The notes below the pieces were generated by a model, which did no database searches, was not told the DNA's origin, and saw only the letters and a program-made list of their open reading frames with translations. 64,000 nucleotides of DNA, from the NCBI RefSeq assembly GCF_014647415.1, contig NZ_BMPD01000005.1, forward strand, positions 62,001 to 126,000, written 5' to 3'. A program made the position numbers and the translations under genes. Positions 7,531 through 17,082 of this stretch are shown piece by piece. Each line of letters starts with the position of its first letter. Position 1 is the first letter of the stretch. The stretch comes from Haloarcula sebkhae (lineage in GTDB: Archaea; Halobacteriota; Halobacteria; Halobacteriales; Haloarculaceae).

Positions 7531-7896
7531 CTACTCCCGCCCTAATACTTTCCGAATGCACGTCGACCCGAACGGGCCCAGTTCACCGCCGTCGAACTGG
7601 ACGAAGTGGCCCGTACTGATAGCCGCGCCACAGCGCTGACACGAGAACTCCCCCTCACGAACGACTACGTCGCTGTCGAAGTTCACGTGCGATCCCTGTG
7701 ACCGCGGGCGGACGACGCCGTTCTCGCGTTCGATGAGGCCTCGCATCACTGCGGTGTCGAGGATCTCGCGCTGGACCTGCGGGTTTGTCGTCACCGTCTC
7801 GATACGGTCGAGCGCGTCGGCGACGGACAGTTCCCCGTGTTCCAGATGGGCGAGTAGTTCGACGCCGAGTTCGACCGGGTCTCGCGTCTCGGACAC
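7531..7896 (-). CDS. Uncharacterised zinc-knuckle protein (DUF5830-like)
   Basis: 121 residues from a GTG at 7896 (MSETRDPVELGVELLAHLEH). The longer frame to 8094 would run into the divergent gene at 7972 and is rejected. The N-terminal half is helical and looks like a small winged-helix or helix bundle (VADALDRIETVTTNPQVQRE, then AVMRGLIERENGVVRP). The C-terminal half has CQRC and a later single Cys in GPFGSTCIRKVLGRE, likely part of a treble-clef-like zinc site. The family is, from memory, haloarchaeal DUF5830. A nucleic-acid-related role is only suggested by these parts. It is divergent from the TVP38-like gene. Confidence 0.7.
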   Translation of the reverse strand: MSETRDPVELGVELLAHLEHGELSVADALDRIETVTTNPQVQREILDTAVMRGLIERENGVVRPRSQGSHVNFDSDVVVREGEFSCQRCGAAISTGHFVQFDGGELGPFGSTCIRKVLGRE

Positions 7897-7971
7897 GATC
7901 GCCGATTCAACCCCGAGCAACGTAAAAGATACCACAAAGCGTTTGTCGATTGCTACCGCCCAATTGGGTAG

Positions 7972-8631
7972 ATGGACCGCCTCGCGAAGCGACAGCTGGT
8001 CGGGACTGCCGGGCTGGTGGTAGTCGTCGCTATCGCGACAACGCTGCTCACGCCCGAACGGGTGGTGGCCCAGCTGATGCACCTCGCCGACCACCCCGTC
8101 TACCTCGCGGGTGTCATCGTCGGGCTGTATCTCGTCCGACCCTTCTTCGCGTGGCCGACGATGCCGCTGTCCGCGTTCGTCGGGTTCGTCCTCGGCGTCA
8201 GGTACGGCTTCCCGGTCGCACTGATGGGCGCACTCGTCACCTGCCTCATCCCCTACCGGTTCGCGCTCCGGGCCGGCGAACAGGGCGGGATGTTCGGCTG
8301 GCTGGGGGACTCCGGCCGCCGGATCATCGAGGTGACAGGCGAGACACGGGGCGTCCTCGCGGCGCGGCTCTCACCGGTGCCCGCGGACCCTGTTTCCTAT
8401 GGGGCCGGGTTCGCTCGCGTCTCGCCGCGCTCCTTTGCGGTCGGGACGTTCCTCGGTGAGATTCCGTGGGTCGCCGTCGAGGTCACTGCGGGTGCGTCAC
8501 TGCGGTCGCTGACGCTCACTGGCCTCACTATCGACGCGCTCCCACACGTCCTGCTGTTCTCCGCGGCGCTGGCCGTGCTGGTGCTAGCAGGGCCGGCTTA
8601 CCGCCACGTCAGCGCTCCGAACTCGTCGTGA
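7972..8631 (+). CDS. TVP38/TMEM64 (DedA-like) family membrane protein
   Basis: 219 residues with about five to six hydrophobic segments. The family signature is visible in the middle (RPFFAWPTMPLSAFVGFVLG, followed by a Gly-rich region and ALMGALVTCLIPYRFA), and later a conserved PxPxDPxSYxxG-like segment (SPVPADPVSYGAGFARVSPR). Family members are polytopic membrane proteins related to DedA/VTT lipid scramblase-like proteins; the substrate here is unknown. The start ATG at 7972 lies in a compact divergent region shared with the DUF5830-like gene. It overlaps the 3' end of the convergent histidine kinase gene by 23 bases. Confidence 0.85.
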   Translation: MDRLAKRQLVGTAGLVVVVAIATTLLTPERVVAQLMHLADHPVYLAGVIVGLYLVRPFFAWPTMPLSAFVGFVLGVRYGFPVALMGALVTCLIPYRFALRAGEQGGMFGWLGDSGRRIIEVTGETRGVLAARLSPVPADPVSYGAGFARVSPRSFAVGTFLGEIPWVAVEVTAGASLRSLTLTGLTIDALPHVLLFSAALAVLVLAGPAYRHVSAPNSS

Positions 8632-11185
8632 ACTCGAACCGCGCGCCACCGCTTTCGCTCTCTGTCACCGACACCGCCCAGCCGTGGGCCTGTGCGACCT
8701 CATCGACGATTGCCAGCCCGAATCCGGTCCCGGTGTCGCTTGTGGTGTAGCCGCGCCCGAACACGTCGTCTCGCTCTTCCGGTGGGATACCGACACCGTC
8801 ATCGGCGATGTAGAACCCGGTGTCCGTTGTCCCGACAGAGACAGTGATCGGTTCGTTGTCTGCACAACCTTCGTGAGCCCCCGTATCGTCTGACTGCGCC
8901 CGACTGTTCGTGGTCCCATGCTCCACACTGTTCCGGAACAGGTTCTCGAACACCGCCCGGAGCCGTGCCGCGTCGGCCTCGATCGTCGCCGTCCCGTCCT
9001 TTTCCAGCGTGGCTTCGCCGGTCTCGACATCGACCCAAGCCTGCCCTGCGAGGGCGGCGAGATCGACCATCGTCGTCTCGCCGACCGTATCGCCCTGTCT
9101 GGCGAGTGTCAACAGGTCGTTGATGAGTTCGTCCATCCGGTCGGCCGCGGACGCCGCCGCCTCGAGGTGTGATACGTCACCCGACGTCCGGGCGACCGAT
9201 ATCCGCCCTTTGACCACGTTCAACGGATTTCGCAGGTCGTGGCTGACGACGGATGCGAACTCCGCGAGCTGTCGCTCTCTCTTTTTCCGGTCGCTGATAT
9301 CGCGGATGATCCCCGCTGTACCGTTGAACTCCCCGTCTGCGGCCGGAAGCAACGCGATGTGGATCTCGATAGGGGTGTGCTCCCCGGCCTGGTCGACGAT
9401 GTCCGTCTCGAAGGTCACGTTCTGTCGAGTCGGGTCAGACAGCATGGTCCGGATGAGGTCACTGCCGCGGCTGATGTCCTCGCCGGCCATGATCGTGGAG
9501 ATATGCTCGCCGACGAGTTCGTCGGATTCGAACCCCGTCAGTCGCTTTACCGCTTCGTTCACGTAGGTGAACACGCCTTCGTCGTCGAGGGTGTACACCG
9601 GGTCGCCGACGGCCTCGATGATCGTCTCGTAGCGTTCGAGTTCCCGCTCGCGTCGCTTGCGCTCCGTCGTCTCGCGCATCACGCCGACCGAGCCGTCGAA
9701 GTTCCCGTCCTCGTCGAACAGCGGTGCGATCCTGTCCTCGTTGATCCGGACTGTCCCGTCAGCGGCTATCGTCCGCATCTCGTAGGCCGCCCACGTCCGA
9801 TCGTCGTCGTCAATCAAGTCACGGATGAGTGCTGTCCCTTTTTCGACGTCCCCTTCAGGCATGAACCGAGCCGGCTCCGAGCCGATGATCTCCGAGCGGT
9901 CGTACCCCAGATGGGCGGCCATCACATCGTTCACCATCTCTATCGTCCCGTCCCTATCGAGGACGTACATCGGGTCCCCGACGTTTTCGACCAGCGTCCG
10001 ATACTCTCTGAGCTCCCGCTCCCGGCGCTTCCGCTCTGTGATGTCCCGGCCGATACCGGCAATCCCGAACAGGTCACCGCGCTCGTCCTCGATGAGCGAT
10101 CCTTTGAACTCGTACTGGAGTCGCTCGCCGTCAGCCGTCTCGACACCTGCCTCGATAGTTCCGTACCCCGTCTCCAGCGTCTCTTCGAATATCCTCCATA
10201 GTTTCTGGTGGTCGGACTCCACGATGAGTTCCCCGATGTCCATCGATGCTAACTTCTCGTTTGTGTAGCCGGTCACCGACTGGACGGTATCGTTCCATCG
10301 GACCAGACTGCCGTCGGGGCCGACCACGTAGAGCATATCATCGACGGAGTCGATGAGTTTCTCAGTGAACGCCCGCTGGTTCGCGAGTTCCCGCTCGCGC
10401 TCTTCGCGTGCGGTTACGTCAGTGATGAACCCCTCTAGGATTTCGACGCCGTCGTCGTCGGTGTCGACCACGCGCCCGCGCTCCCACATCCAGCGAGTTT
10501 CACCGTCAGCCGTCTCGATCTGATAGGAGACTTCGAACGGTTCATTGGCGGCGATACAGGTCTGAACCGTCTCCCAGAGACGTTCCGTCTCGGAGTCTTT
10601 GATCAGCGTCCCCCAGGAAACGTCCCCACTCTCGAGTGCCGCCGAACTGTAGCCGACTAGCTCTGCTGCACCGTCGCTGACGAACTCCATCGGCCAATCG
10701 GGTTCGTTCCGTGCGCGGTACACCATCCCTGGGAGGTTCGAGATGAGCGTCGACAGCATCCGCTCGGACTCTTCGAGCGCGGTCTTGGCCCGCCGTTCCC
10801 CCACAGCCCGCTCGATACGATTCGCGAGTACGGCGTACTGGTCTGTCCCGACCCCCTTCTGCAGGTATTCGGTGACGCCGGCAGAGATCGCATCACTTGC
10901 GATTTCCTCGTTTCCTTTGCCGGTAAAGAGAATAAACGGAAGCTCCTCGTACTCCTTGCGGACGACCTTCAGAAACTCGAGTCCGTCCATGCCCGGCATG
11001 TCGTGATCGCTGACGACACAGTCGAACGCCTGTTCGGACAGTCGCTCTAACCCGTCGGTCGCACTTCGCTCGGTACAAACAGAGAGATCGTCGTTCGTTT
11101 GCTCCAGATGGACCGCAACGAGGTCACCGAGGTCGGGATCGTCGTCGACATGTAACACCGAAATCTCTTCCCCGTGACCACTCAT
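8609..11185 (-). CDS. Hybrid receiver - four PAS - histidine kinase
   Basis: 858 residues from ATG at 11185 (MSGHGEEISVLHVDDDPDLG); the longer frame to 11521 has no coding character and overlaps two other genes. The N-terminal receiver domain has acidic pocket D14-D16 and phospho-acceptor Asp60 in CVVSDHDMPGMDG. Four PAS domains follow, each closed by an ITER(K/E)RRERE-type linker. The HisKA H-box is FASVVSHDLRNPLNVVKGRI, and the HATPase domain shows the N box (NLFRNSVEHG) and G boxes (DDGVGIPPEERDDVFGRGYT). No transmembrane segments, so a soluble sensor. The ligand is unknown. Receiver-first kinases of this kind are abundant in haloarchaea. Confidence 0.93.
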   Translation of the reverse strand: MSGHGEEISVLHVDDDPDLGDLVAVHLEQTNDDLSVCTERSATDGLERLSEQAFDCVVSDHDMPGMDGLEFLKVVRKEYEELPFILFTGKGNEEIASDAISAGVTEYLQKGVGTDQYAVLANRIERAVGERRAKTALEESERMLSTLISNLPGMVYRARNEPDWPMEFVSDGAAELVGYSSAALESGDVSWGTLIKDSETERLWETVQTCIAANEPFEVSYQIETADGETRWMWERGRVVDTDDDGVEILEGFITDVTAREERERELANQRAFTEKLIDSVDDMLYVVGPDGSLVRWNDTVQSVTGYTNEKLASMDIGELIVESDHQKLWRIFEETLETGYGTIEAGVETADGERLQYEFKGSLIEDERGDLFGIAGIGRDITERKRRERELREYRTLVENVGDPMYVLDRDGTIEMVNDVMAAHLGYDRSEIIGSEPARFMPEGDVEKGTALIRDLIDDDDRTWAAYEMRTIAADGTVRINEDRIAPLFDEDGNFDGSVGVMRETTERKRRERELERYETIIEAVGDPVYTLDDEGVFTYVNEAVKRLTGFESDELVGEHISTIMAGEDISRGSDLIRTMLSDPTRQNVTFETDIVDQAGEHTPIEIHIALLPAADGEFNGTAGIIRDISDRKKRERQLAEFASVVSHDLRNPLNVVKGRISVARTSGDVSHLEAAASAADRMDELINDLLTLARQGDTVGETTMVDLAALAGQAWVDVETGEATLEKDGTATIEADAARLRAVFENLFRNSVEHGTTNSRAQSDDTGAHEGCADNEPITVSVGTTDTGFYIADDGVGIPPEERDDVFGRGYTTSDTGTGFGLAIVDEVAQAHGWAVSVTESESGGARFEFTTSSER

Positions 11186-11231
11186 ACCACCCTTTTCATC
11201 GTTCCACGATAATAAACCCGTGAGCGTCTCG

Positions 11232-11354
11232 TCAGTAGAACGTGTCAGCGCAGTCGTAGACGACGCCGTGTTCCGGACAGACGTACTTGCAGTGTCGGTG
11301 GTACATCGCCCGCTCACAGAGCGGACAGGGCCGACCGCCGGGCTGCTCGTCCAT
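11232..11354 (-). CDS. 40-residue zinc-finger micro-protein (HVO_2523-like family)
   Basis: Short frame from ATG at 11354: MDEQPGGRPCPLCERAMYHR, then HCKYVCPEHGVVYDCADTFY and stop. Four CxxC/CxxxxC cysteines (CPLC, HCKYVC) form a zinc-ribbon-like site. The pattern GRPCP-C...YxxHCKYVCP-HGVV-DC-DTF matches what I remember of the haloarchaeal HVO_2523 family of small zinc proteins. It lies 46 bases upstream of the histidine kinase in the same direction and may share its transcript. Function unknown. Confidence 0.8.
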   Translation of the reverse strand: MDEQPGGRPCPLCERAMYHRHCKYVCPEHGVVYDCADTFY

Positions 11355-11459
11355 GATTCAGTAGAGCAGCCGCGCTCGCTTGTGTCTTCCGGAGTTTCGG
11401 AACGGAATGTGGGTGAAATTGGAACAATCCCTTTTGCCGGGTAGACCGTCAGTTCAGGC

Positions 11460-12980
11460 ATGACTGACGACCTTCTCGATTCGCCCGGCGGCCGACTGCT
11501 GGTCAGCGCCGTCGCAGCCATCGCCGGCCTGGCCGGCTCCTACGCGGTCACTGGCTACGCACCCGCGTTCATCGCCTCACCTATCGAACGGACGCTCGCG
11601 CGGTCGATGCCCGGCATCGTCGTCTCGACCGCTATCTCGACGCTCGGCAGCCTCGGCCAGCAGCTGAATCTCCTGCTCGCGATTGGCCTCGCGGGGCTGT
11701 TCATCGCGCTGGCTGCCAGAGCGGCCATCCTCACCGGCCAACTGGCGAACAACCGTGCCCTCCCGGTCGTCGGAACGGCTGTCATAACCTGGGCTGTCAG
11801 TGTCGTTCTCACCAGTGAGGTCGTCCTCGCCGCCGGACCGGCGGTGTCCGCTGCCGCCGTCGTCGGAGTTGCACAGACCCTTGACGGGCTCAGCGGCTCA
11901 GTGTCACCGATATCCTCGAAACGACGGCGGGCACTCTCGACGGTCGGTGTGGCTGTCGGGGCGGCAACGGTTGGCTACACAGTTGGCAACCGACGATCAG
12001 TCGCCGCGACCGGGGACGGCGCGCCGGCACTCACTGCCCCGGGAGCTGACCTCGCCGACGTCGAAGAAAAGCTCGCCGTCGCGACCGACTCCTCCCTGCA
12101 ACTAGACGACATGGACCCGCTGGTCAGCGAGAGCTTCTACGAGGTCGACATCAACTCCATCGACCCGGAACTGTCGGCCGACGACTGGTCGCTCTCTATC
12201 ACCGGTGCCGTCGAGGAAGAGGTCACGCTGGACTACGAGGACCTCCAGCAGATGGACGCCGAAAACCGGTTCGTCACGCTCCGCTGCGTCGGCGAAAGTC
12301 TGAATGGACACAAGATGGACACCGCACTGTGGACCGGCGTTTCCGTCGACAGCCTGCTCGAAGAAGCCGGCGTCCAGAGCGGCTGTGAGTGCGTGATGCT
12401 CCGGGCCGACGACGACTACTACGAGGAGTTCCCTATCGACGCGTTGCGGGGCGGCATGCTCGCCTACGGCATGAACGGGAAGATCCTCCCGCGCGGCCAC
12501 GGCTACCCCGTCCGGGCGCTGGTCCCCGGCCACTGGGGTGAGGTCAACGTCAAGTGGCTCTCGGAGATCGAAGTCCTCGACGAGGAAGCCGACGGCTACT
12601 GGGAGAAGCGCGGCTGGCAGGGGACCGGACCGGTGAATCCGGTCGCCAAGCTCCACCACGAATCGATGCTTTCCGACGGCCGCCGGCGTATCGGCGGCCA
12701 CGCATATGCCGGCCTACGCGGCGTCCAGCGCGTCGAAGTCTCCACCGACGGCGGCGAGACGTGGGCGGACGCAACGCTCTCGGACCAGCTGCCGGCGGCT
12801 GACGGCGACGGCCCCGCCGAGGACGCGTGGCGACAGTGGGAGTACACCTACGACCCGCCCTCGGACGGTCACACCGTCGTCGTCCGGATGGTCGACCAGC
12901 GCGGTGAGGTGCAGCCCGAAGACGAGACCGACTCGTATCCCAGCGGGGCCTCTGGCTGGGTGTCCAAACAGTACTCATAG
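11460..12980 (+). CDS. Membrane-fused molybdopterin-dependent oxidoreductase (sulfite oxidase/MsrP family)
   Basis: 506 residues. The N-terminal 150 residues hold about four hydrophobic helices (13-33, 70-90, 102-118, 120-140). A KRRRAL motif and a further hydrophobic stretch (154-175) come next. From about 190 onward comes a sulfite-oxidase-type Mo-pterin domain: residues around FVTLRCVGESLNGHKMDTA contain the Cys expected to ligate molybdenum, DYYEEFPIDALR and GYPVRALVPGHWGEVNVKW are typical. A C-terminal Ig-like dimerisation domain begins near GGHAYAGLRGVQRVEVSTDG. The catalytic domain probably faces outside the membrane. Substrate unknown. Confidence 0.88.
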   Translation: MTDDLLDSPGGRLLVSAVAAIAGLAGSYAVTGYAPAFIASPIERTLARSMPGIVVSTAISTLGSLGQQLNLLLAIGLAGLFIALAARAAILTGQLANNRALPVVGTAVITWAVSVVLTSEVVLAAGPAVSAAAVVGVAQTLDGLSGSVSPISSKRRRALSTVGVAVGAATVGYTVGNRRSVAATGDGAPALTAPGADLADVEEKLAVATDSSLQLDDMDPLVSESFYEVDINSIDPELSADDWSLSITGAVEEEVTLDYEDLQQMDAENRFVTLRCVGESLNGHKMDTALWTGVSVDSLLEEAGVQSGCECVMLRADDDYYEEFPIDALRGGMLAYGMNGKILPRGHGYPVRALVPGHWGEVNVKWLSEIEVLDEEADGYWEKRGWQGTGPVNPVAKLHHESMLSDGRRRIGGHAYAGLRGVQRVEVSTDGGETWADATLSDQLPAADGDGPAEDAWRQWEYTYDPPSDGHTVVVRMVDQRGEVQPEDETDSYPSGASGWVSKQYS

Positions 12981-13023
12981 TGCAAAGCGAGCGGCACATA
13001 CCGCTGTAGTCGCTACTGTGCGT

Positions 13024-13314
13024 ATGGACGAGACGATTGCGGGCGAGGTAATCCACGTCGTCCCGCCGGCCGACCACGAGGACTACGACTTCGAGCCCAA
13101 GATGGCGTCGCTCGCTGAGTCACGCTACGTCATCGTCTGCCGCAAGGGCGGGAAGCCGTCGTGGCTCGAACGGATAGTGGCATTTCTCCGCCGCCAGCCC
13201 ATCGAGCCGGTCACGCTCGTCGCAGATTCGGCGGCCGAGGAAGGAACAGAAGTCACCGCGACTGTCGAGGAAACGACGATTACCGGCGTGTACGACGTGA
13301 CGGAATTCCGGTAG
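13024..13314 (+). CDS. Uncharacterised small haloarchaeal protein
   Basis: 96 residues from ATG at 13024 (MDETIAGEVIHVVPPADHED). The longer upstream frame lies inside the oxidoreductase gene and is not used. It contains beta-rich segments (YVIVCRKGGKPSWLERIVAF, then EPVTLVADSAAEEGTEVTAT) consistent with a small barrel. No signal peptide, metal site or catalytic motif is seen. It follows the oxidoreductase by 43 bases with no obvious terminator and could be co-transcribed. Family name not known to me. Confidence 0.7.
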   Translation: MDETIAGEVIHVVPPADHEDYDFEPKMASLAESRYVIVCRKGGKPSWLERIVAFLRRQPIEPVTLVADSAAEEGTEVTATVEETTITGVYDVTEFR

Positions 13315-13398
13315 CCAGCCCTCAGCGAGTTAGCGCACAGCGAAAAGAACGACCTTCAGGCGCGGTGAAATCCGAATCCGCGTGGTCAGACAGCTACG

Positions 13399-16300
13399 TC
13401 AGCACTCGGACCAGCCACAGGACTCGCAGGTCTTGCAACCCTCTGAGTAGTACAGCGACAGCGAGCCACAGTCAGGACACTCCGGGCTCTCGCCGGCGTC
13501 GATGATGTCCTGCTGGTCGCCGCTCGTGTCGGCTGCGGCGGCCGCGCCGCCGTCGGTCTGCGTCTGTGTGGTCGCCTCGCTCTCTCGCTCGGCGGTCTCT
13601 CCAGCTTTCTCGGCGGTCTCCTCCAGCGTGGTCTGGTCGGGGTAGGCCTTGTCGACGTCGCCGTCGAGGTAGCGACGCAGGGCCGTGCCGATGGCGTCCG
13701 GGATGGACTGGATCTGCTCGCCCTTGTCCCAAGCGACCTTCGGTGACCGGATACCCTGCAGCTCGTCGGCGATCTCTTCGGGGTCCACGCCCGAGCGCAG
13801 TGCCGTCGAGATAGTCTTTGCCAGCGCCTCGGTGAAGGAGGCGGTGAAGCCGCCGGAGTTGCCGATGTTGGCGAACAGCTCGAACGGCCGGTCGGCCTCG
13901 GGGTCCTCGTTGATGTTGACGTAGAGCTTCCCGTAGCCGGTGTCGATGCGCTGTGTCACGCCGTGGAGCACGTCCGGTCGGGTCTGCTTCTCGGCGTACT
14001 CGGCGTCCCCGTCGGCGACACCCAGCACCTGCTGGATGGAGTCGTCGATGGCGGCCTGAACGGCCTCGTCTTCGAGGAAGCCCTCGATGCCGCCAAAGAC
14101 CTCCTCGATCTGTGCGACGATCTCGTCGGCGTCCATGTCCGAGAACTCCGTGTTCTGGGCGCGCGTCGTCAGCACCTGCTTGCTGCGGGTGCCGTCACGG
14201 TAGTAGGTGACGCCCTTGCCGCCGTGGTCGTAGATGTACTCGAACACTTCGGCGGCGTCCTCGGTCGTGGAGTCGTTCGGGGCGTTGACCGTCTTCGAGA
14301 TGGCGGAGTCGACGCCCTCCTGACAGGCCACCTGAATGCCCGCGTGCTGCTTCGCGGACAGGTCGCCGGTCGTGACGAACAGTTCGCCGATGGCGTCGGG
14401 CACGGTCGTCAGCCCGTCGACGCCGTCGAACTCGTTGTTGGCCATCTGCTCCTGGGCCTCCTGTTTGACGGCTTCGACGTCGATGTCGTTGTCCTCCAGC
14501 GCACGGAGGAAGTAATCGTCGAACTCCACGAGCATCTCGTCGCCCTGAACGTCGTCGGAGACGTTCTTGTAGTAGGCGACGTTGTAGATCGGCTCACACC
14601 CGCCGGTCGTGTTGCCGATCATCGAGGTCGTCCCGGTCGGGGCGATGGTCGTGGTGTTGTGGTTGCGGATGGCGTAGCCGTCTGCCCAGTCCTCCGCGTC
14701 TTCGCCGGTCTGTTTCTCGAACCAGTCAGAGTACTCCGTCGGGTTCGCGTACTTGGAGTTCTCCCACTCGGAGAAGACACCACGTTCCTCGGCGAGTTCG
14801 TGGCTCGTGGCCTTGGACCCGTGGTTGATGTGGCGCATCGTCTGGCGGGCGATCTCGTTGGCCTCCTCGGTCCCGTAGGCGACACCAAGCTGGATGTACA
14901 GCTGGGCCAGGCCCATGATACCGAGCCCGATCTTGCGCATCTCCCGGACTTTCTGCTCGATCTTCTCGACCGGGAAGTCAGACATCGTGACGACGTTTTC
15001 GAGGAAGCGGGTGCCGAGTTCGATGCGTCGGTCGAACTCGTCCCAGTCGATGGCGTCCTCGAGGAACGCGTCGATAGCGGCTTCCGTCGAGTCATACTCG
15101 TCGGCGTGGGCCTCCGACCAGACGCGCCAGTCCGGCGCGTCCGTGGCGGCCAGCGTCGAGAGGTTGATGTGTCCGAGGTTACAGGCCTCGTACTCCTCGA
15201 GTGGCTGTTCGCCACACGGGTTCGTGGCGAGAATCTCGTGGTCGGGGTGCTCCTCGACGTCGAAGGAGTGCTGCTTGTTCACCCGTTCGAGGTAGATGAC
15301 GCCGGGCTCGCCGTTCTCGTGAGCGCCCTCGACGATGTCGTCCCAGAGTTCCTCGGCCGGAATCGAGAGTTCCTCGCCGACCTCGACGTGTTCGCCGAGG
15401 CCGAACATATCGTACAGTTCCTTCGTCTCCTCGGTGACGATGTGGGCCTCGCCCGTTCGCGGGTTCGTGAAGGTGAACTCCTCGCCGGCTTTCAGTGCCT
15501 CCATGAACTCGTCGGTGACGCCGACGGAGATGTTGAAGTTCGACAGGTGGCCCTCGACGGCGTTGCGGAGGTGCTTTGGCACCTTGCCGTCGTCGTCGAT
15601 GAGTTCCCGTGCTTCCTCCAGCGCTTCGGCGAAGGAGTTGTGCGTGAAGTCGTCAGGGTCGTTCAGGCGCAGCGTCTCGGCCAGCGAGACATCCTTGTTC
15701 TTGGCGTGGATGAACTGGATGACGTCCGGGTGGGAGACGCGCATGACGCCCATCTGTGCGCCACGGCGGGCGCCGCCCTGCGCGATCGTCTCGCACATCT
15801 GGTCGTAGGTCCGCATGAACGTGATTGGCCCGGAGGCGATGCCGCCGGTCGAGCCGACGGGGTCGCCGTACGGGCGGAGCTTCCAGAACGCATAGCCCAT
15901 GCCACCGCCGGACTGGAAGACCTGTGCGGCCTCCTTTGCGGTCTGGTGGATGTCGTCGATGTCGTCGCCCGGTGAATCGACGAAACAGGCAGACAGCTGC
16001 TGGAGTTCGTCGCCGGCGTTCATCAGCGTCGGCGAGTTCGGCATAAAGGAGAGCTGCTCCATCTGCTCCTGGAAGGCGTCGGCGGTCGATTCGACATGGT
16101 CGCGGACATCCTCGGGCAGTTCCGGGACGACCGTCTCGTAGGCGAACTTGTTGACGTTATAGACAGAGAGTTCGGTCTCGACGTCGTCGTCGACTGACGT
16201 GCCCTTGCCAAACACTTCGTCGGCGAGTTCGTCGCGGCGTGGGTGGTCGGGCTTCAGCTGGTCGGGCGAGACGCGTACGTCGACGTCCTGCTTGTTGGCC

Positions 16301-16515
16301 TCGAACACAGCCTCGGCGAGCGCGATGTTCTTCGCGACGCGGTCGAAGAGGTCTTCGGGTTCCTCGATGAGGTCGCCGTCGGCATCCTTCCGGAGGTAGC
16401 GAGCCGGGAGGATGTTGTGGTAGGCGTTGCCTGTGAGCCGCTCTTCGATAGTGTCACCGTCGGTACGTTTGATCGGGAGCGTGATCTCGTCGGCGGAAAG
16501 GTCGCTGTTACTCAT
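13399..16515 (-). CDS. nrdJ: Adenosylcobalamin-dependent (class II) ribonucleotide reductase
   Basis: 1038 residues. It reduces ribonucleotides to deoxyribonucleotides using a B12-derived radical. Visible signatures are the first catalytic-pair Cys in QLSACFVDSPGDDIDDIHQT, the GGGMGY loop with ARRGAQMGVMRVSHPD, the radical-site loop NPCGEQPLEEYEACNLGHIN, and APTGTTSMIGNTTGGCEPIY. A C-terminal region, separated by an Ala/Thr/Asp-rich linker, ends in a zinc-like cluster (CPDCGSLSLYYSEGCKTCES, then CGWSEC) that serves as the redox tail for re-reducing the active site. Length is typical for the archaeal class II enzyme. It is monocistronic, with a possible TATA (GATTAAAC on the minus strand, about 16621-16628). 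Confidence 0.96.
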   Translation of the reverse strand: MSNSDLSADEITLPIKRTDGDTIEERLTGNAYHNILPARYLRKDADGDLIEEPEDLFDRVAKNIALAEAVFEANKQDVDVRVSPDQLKPDHPRRDELADEVFGKGTSVDDDVETELSVYNVNKFAYETVVPELPEDVRDHVESTADAFQEQMEQLSFMPNSPTLMNAGDELQQLSACFVDSPGDDIDDIHQTAKEAAQVFQSGGGMGYAFWKLRPYGDPVGSTGGIASGPITFMRTYDQMCETIAQGGARRGAQMGVMRVSHPDVIQFIHAKNKDVSLAETLRLNDPDDFTHNSFAEALEEARELIDDDGKVPKHLRNAVEGHLSNFNISVGVTDEFMEALKAGEEFTFTNPRTGEAHIVTEETKELYDMFGLGEHVEVGEELSIPAEELWDDIVEGAHENGEPGVIYLERVNKQHSFDVEEHPDHEILATNPCGEQPLEEYEACNLGHINLSTLAATDAPDWRVWSEAHADEYDSTEAAIDAFLEDAIDWDEFDRRIELGTRFLENVVTMSDFPVEKIEQKVREMRKIGLGIMGLAQLYIQLGVAYGTEEANEIARQTMRHINHGSKATSHELAEERGVFSEWENSKYANPTEYSDWFEKQTGEDAEDWADGYAIRNHNTTTIAPTGTTSMIGNTTGGCEPIYNVAYYKNVSDDVQGDEMLVEFDDYFLRALEDNDIDVEAVKQEAQEQMANNEFDGVDGLTTVPDAIGELFVTTGDLSAKQHAGIQVACQEGVDSAISKTVNAPNDSTTEDAAEVFEYIYDHGGKGVTYYRDGTRSKQVLTTRAQNTEFSDMDADEIVAQIEEVFGGIEGFLEDEAVQAAIDDSIQQVLGVADGDAEYAEKQTRPDVLHGVTQRIDTGYGKLYVNINEDPEADRPFELFANIGNSGGFTASFTEALAKTISTALRSGVDPEEIADELQGIRSPKVAWDKGEQIQSIPDAIGTALRRYLDGDVDKAYPDQTTLEETAEKAGETAERESEATTQTQTDGGAAAAADTSGDQQDIIDAGESPECPDCGSLSLYYSEGCKTCESCGWSEC

Positions 16516-17082
16516 CGCCCGCTCCTCCTCCCGACAGCGGCCGTCTGTCGGTCGATACCCCTCGTCGTAGCTACCCGTGATCCTGTCATTTCTGGCGGCG
16601 AATACGTATTCATCGATAGCGTTTAATCCTTCTTGTCTGCGATCGGCGGTGGTCGTAGCGGTCTCCGGAGTCGCGGCTACGGTGTTCGACGAACTGTGCT
16701 GGTGACGCGTGAAACGATAGTCGCGTACAACGGAATAGATGCCGTCGTTTCTCCTTAATACTGTCCAGACCGAGGTGAAAGTGAAACCCCGACCCTGTGA
16801 ACCACCAGACGTGAGCGAAATATCCAGTAGAAACTGGCGGGGGTTTGTGGCTAGCGATATACGCTTACTAACAATTCGTAGGGAGGGAGTAAGGCTGTGT
16901 CAGACGCACCGCTGTAATGCGGTTTTGACAGAATTTGTCTATCAGTCCGTGCGATGTCGGTCTTGTGTTCGTATGCGCTGTTTCGCCCCTGTCCCGTCCG
17001 GGACGCTGTCCGCTATCGAGTTTAGGGGCAGACCGGCTGGGGTGCGAGAGGCGGGACGCTTACAGGTCTGTGGACCAAAGAA
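16516..17082. other. Intergenic region, no supported gene
   Basis: 567 bases between nrdJ and the J-domain gene. The first 110 bases are the nrdJ upstream region. An open frame at 16739-17140 on the plus strand has Arg/Cys/Ser-rich, low-complexity composition unlike haloarchaeal proteins and overlaps the next gene. I see no conserved RNA or repeat here. Confidence 0.5.

Noticed and set aside
11186-11521. N-terminal extension of the histidine kinase to 11521
   Set aside because: Non-conserved Ser/Thr-rich sequence overlapping the small zinc gene and the divergent oxidoreductase; ATG at 11185 fits the receiver domain start.
13963-15975. 670-residue plus-strand frame
   Set aside because: Antisense to nrdJ; Val/Leu/Asp-rich pattern is the usual mirror of a haloarchaeal coding strand.
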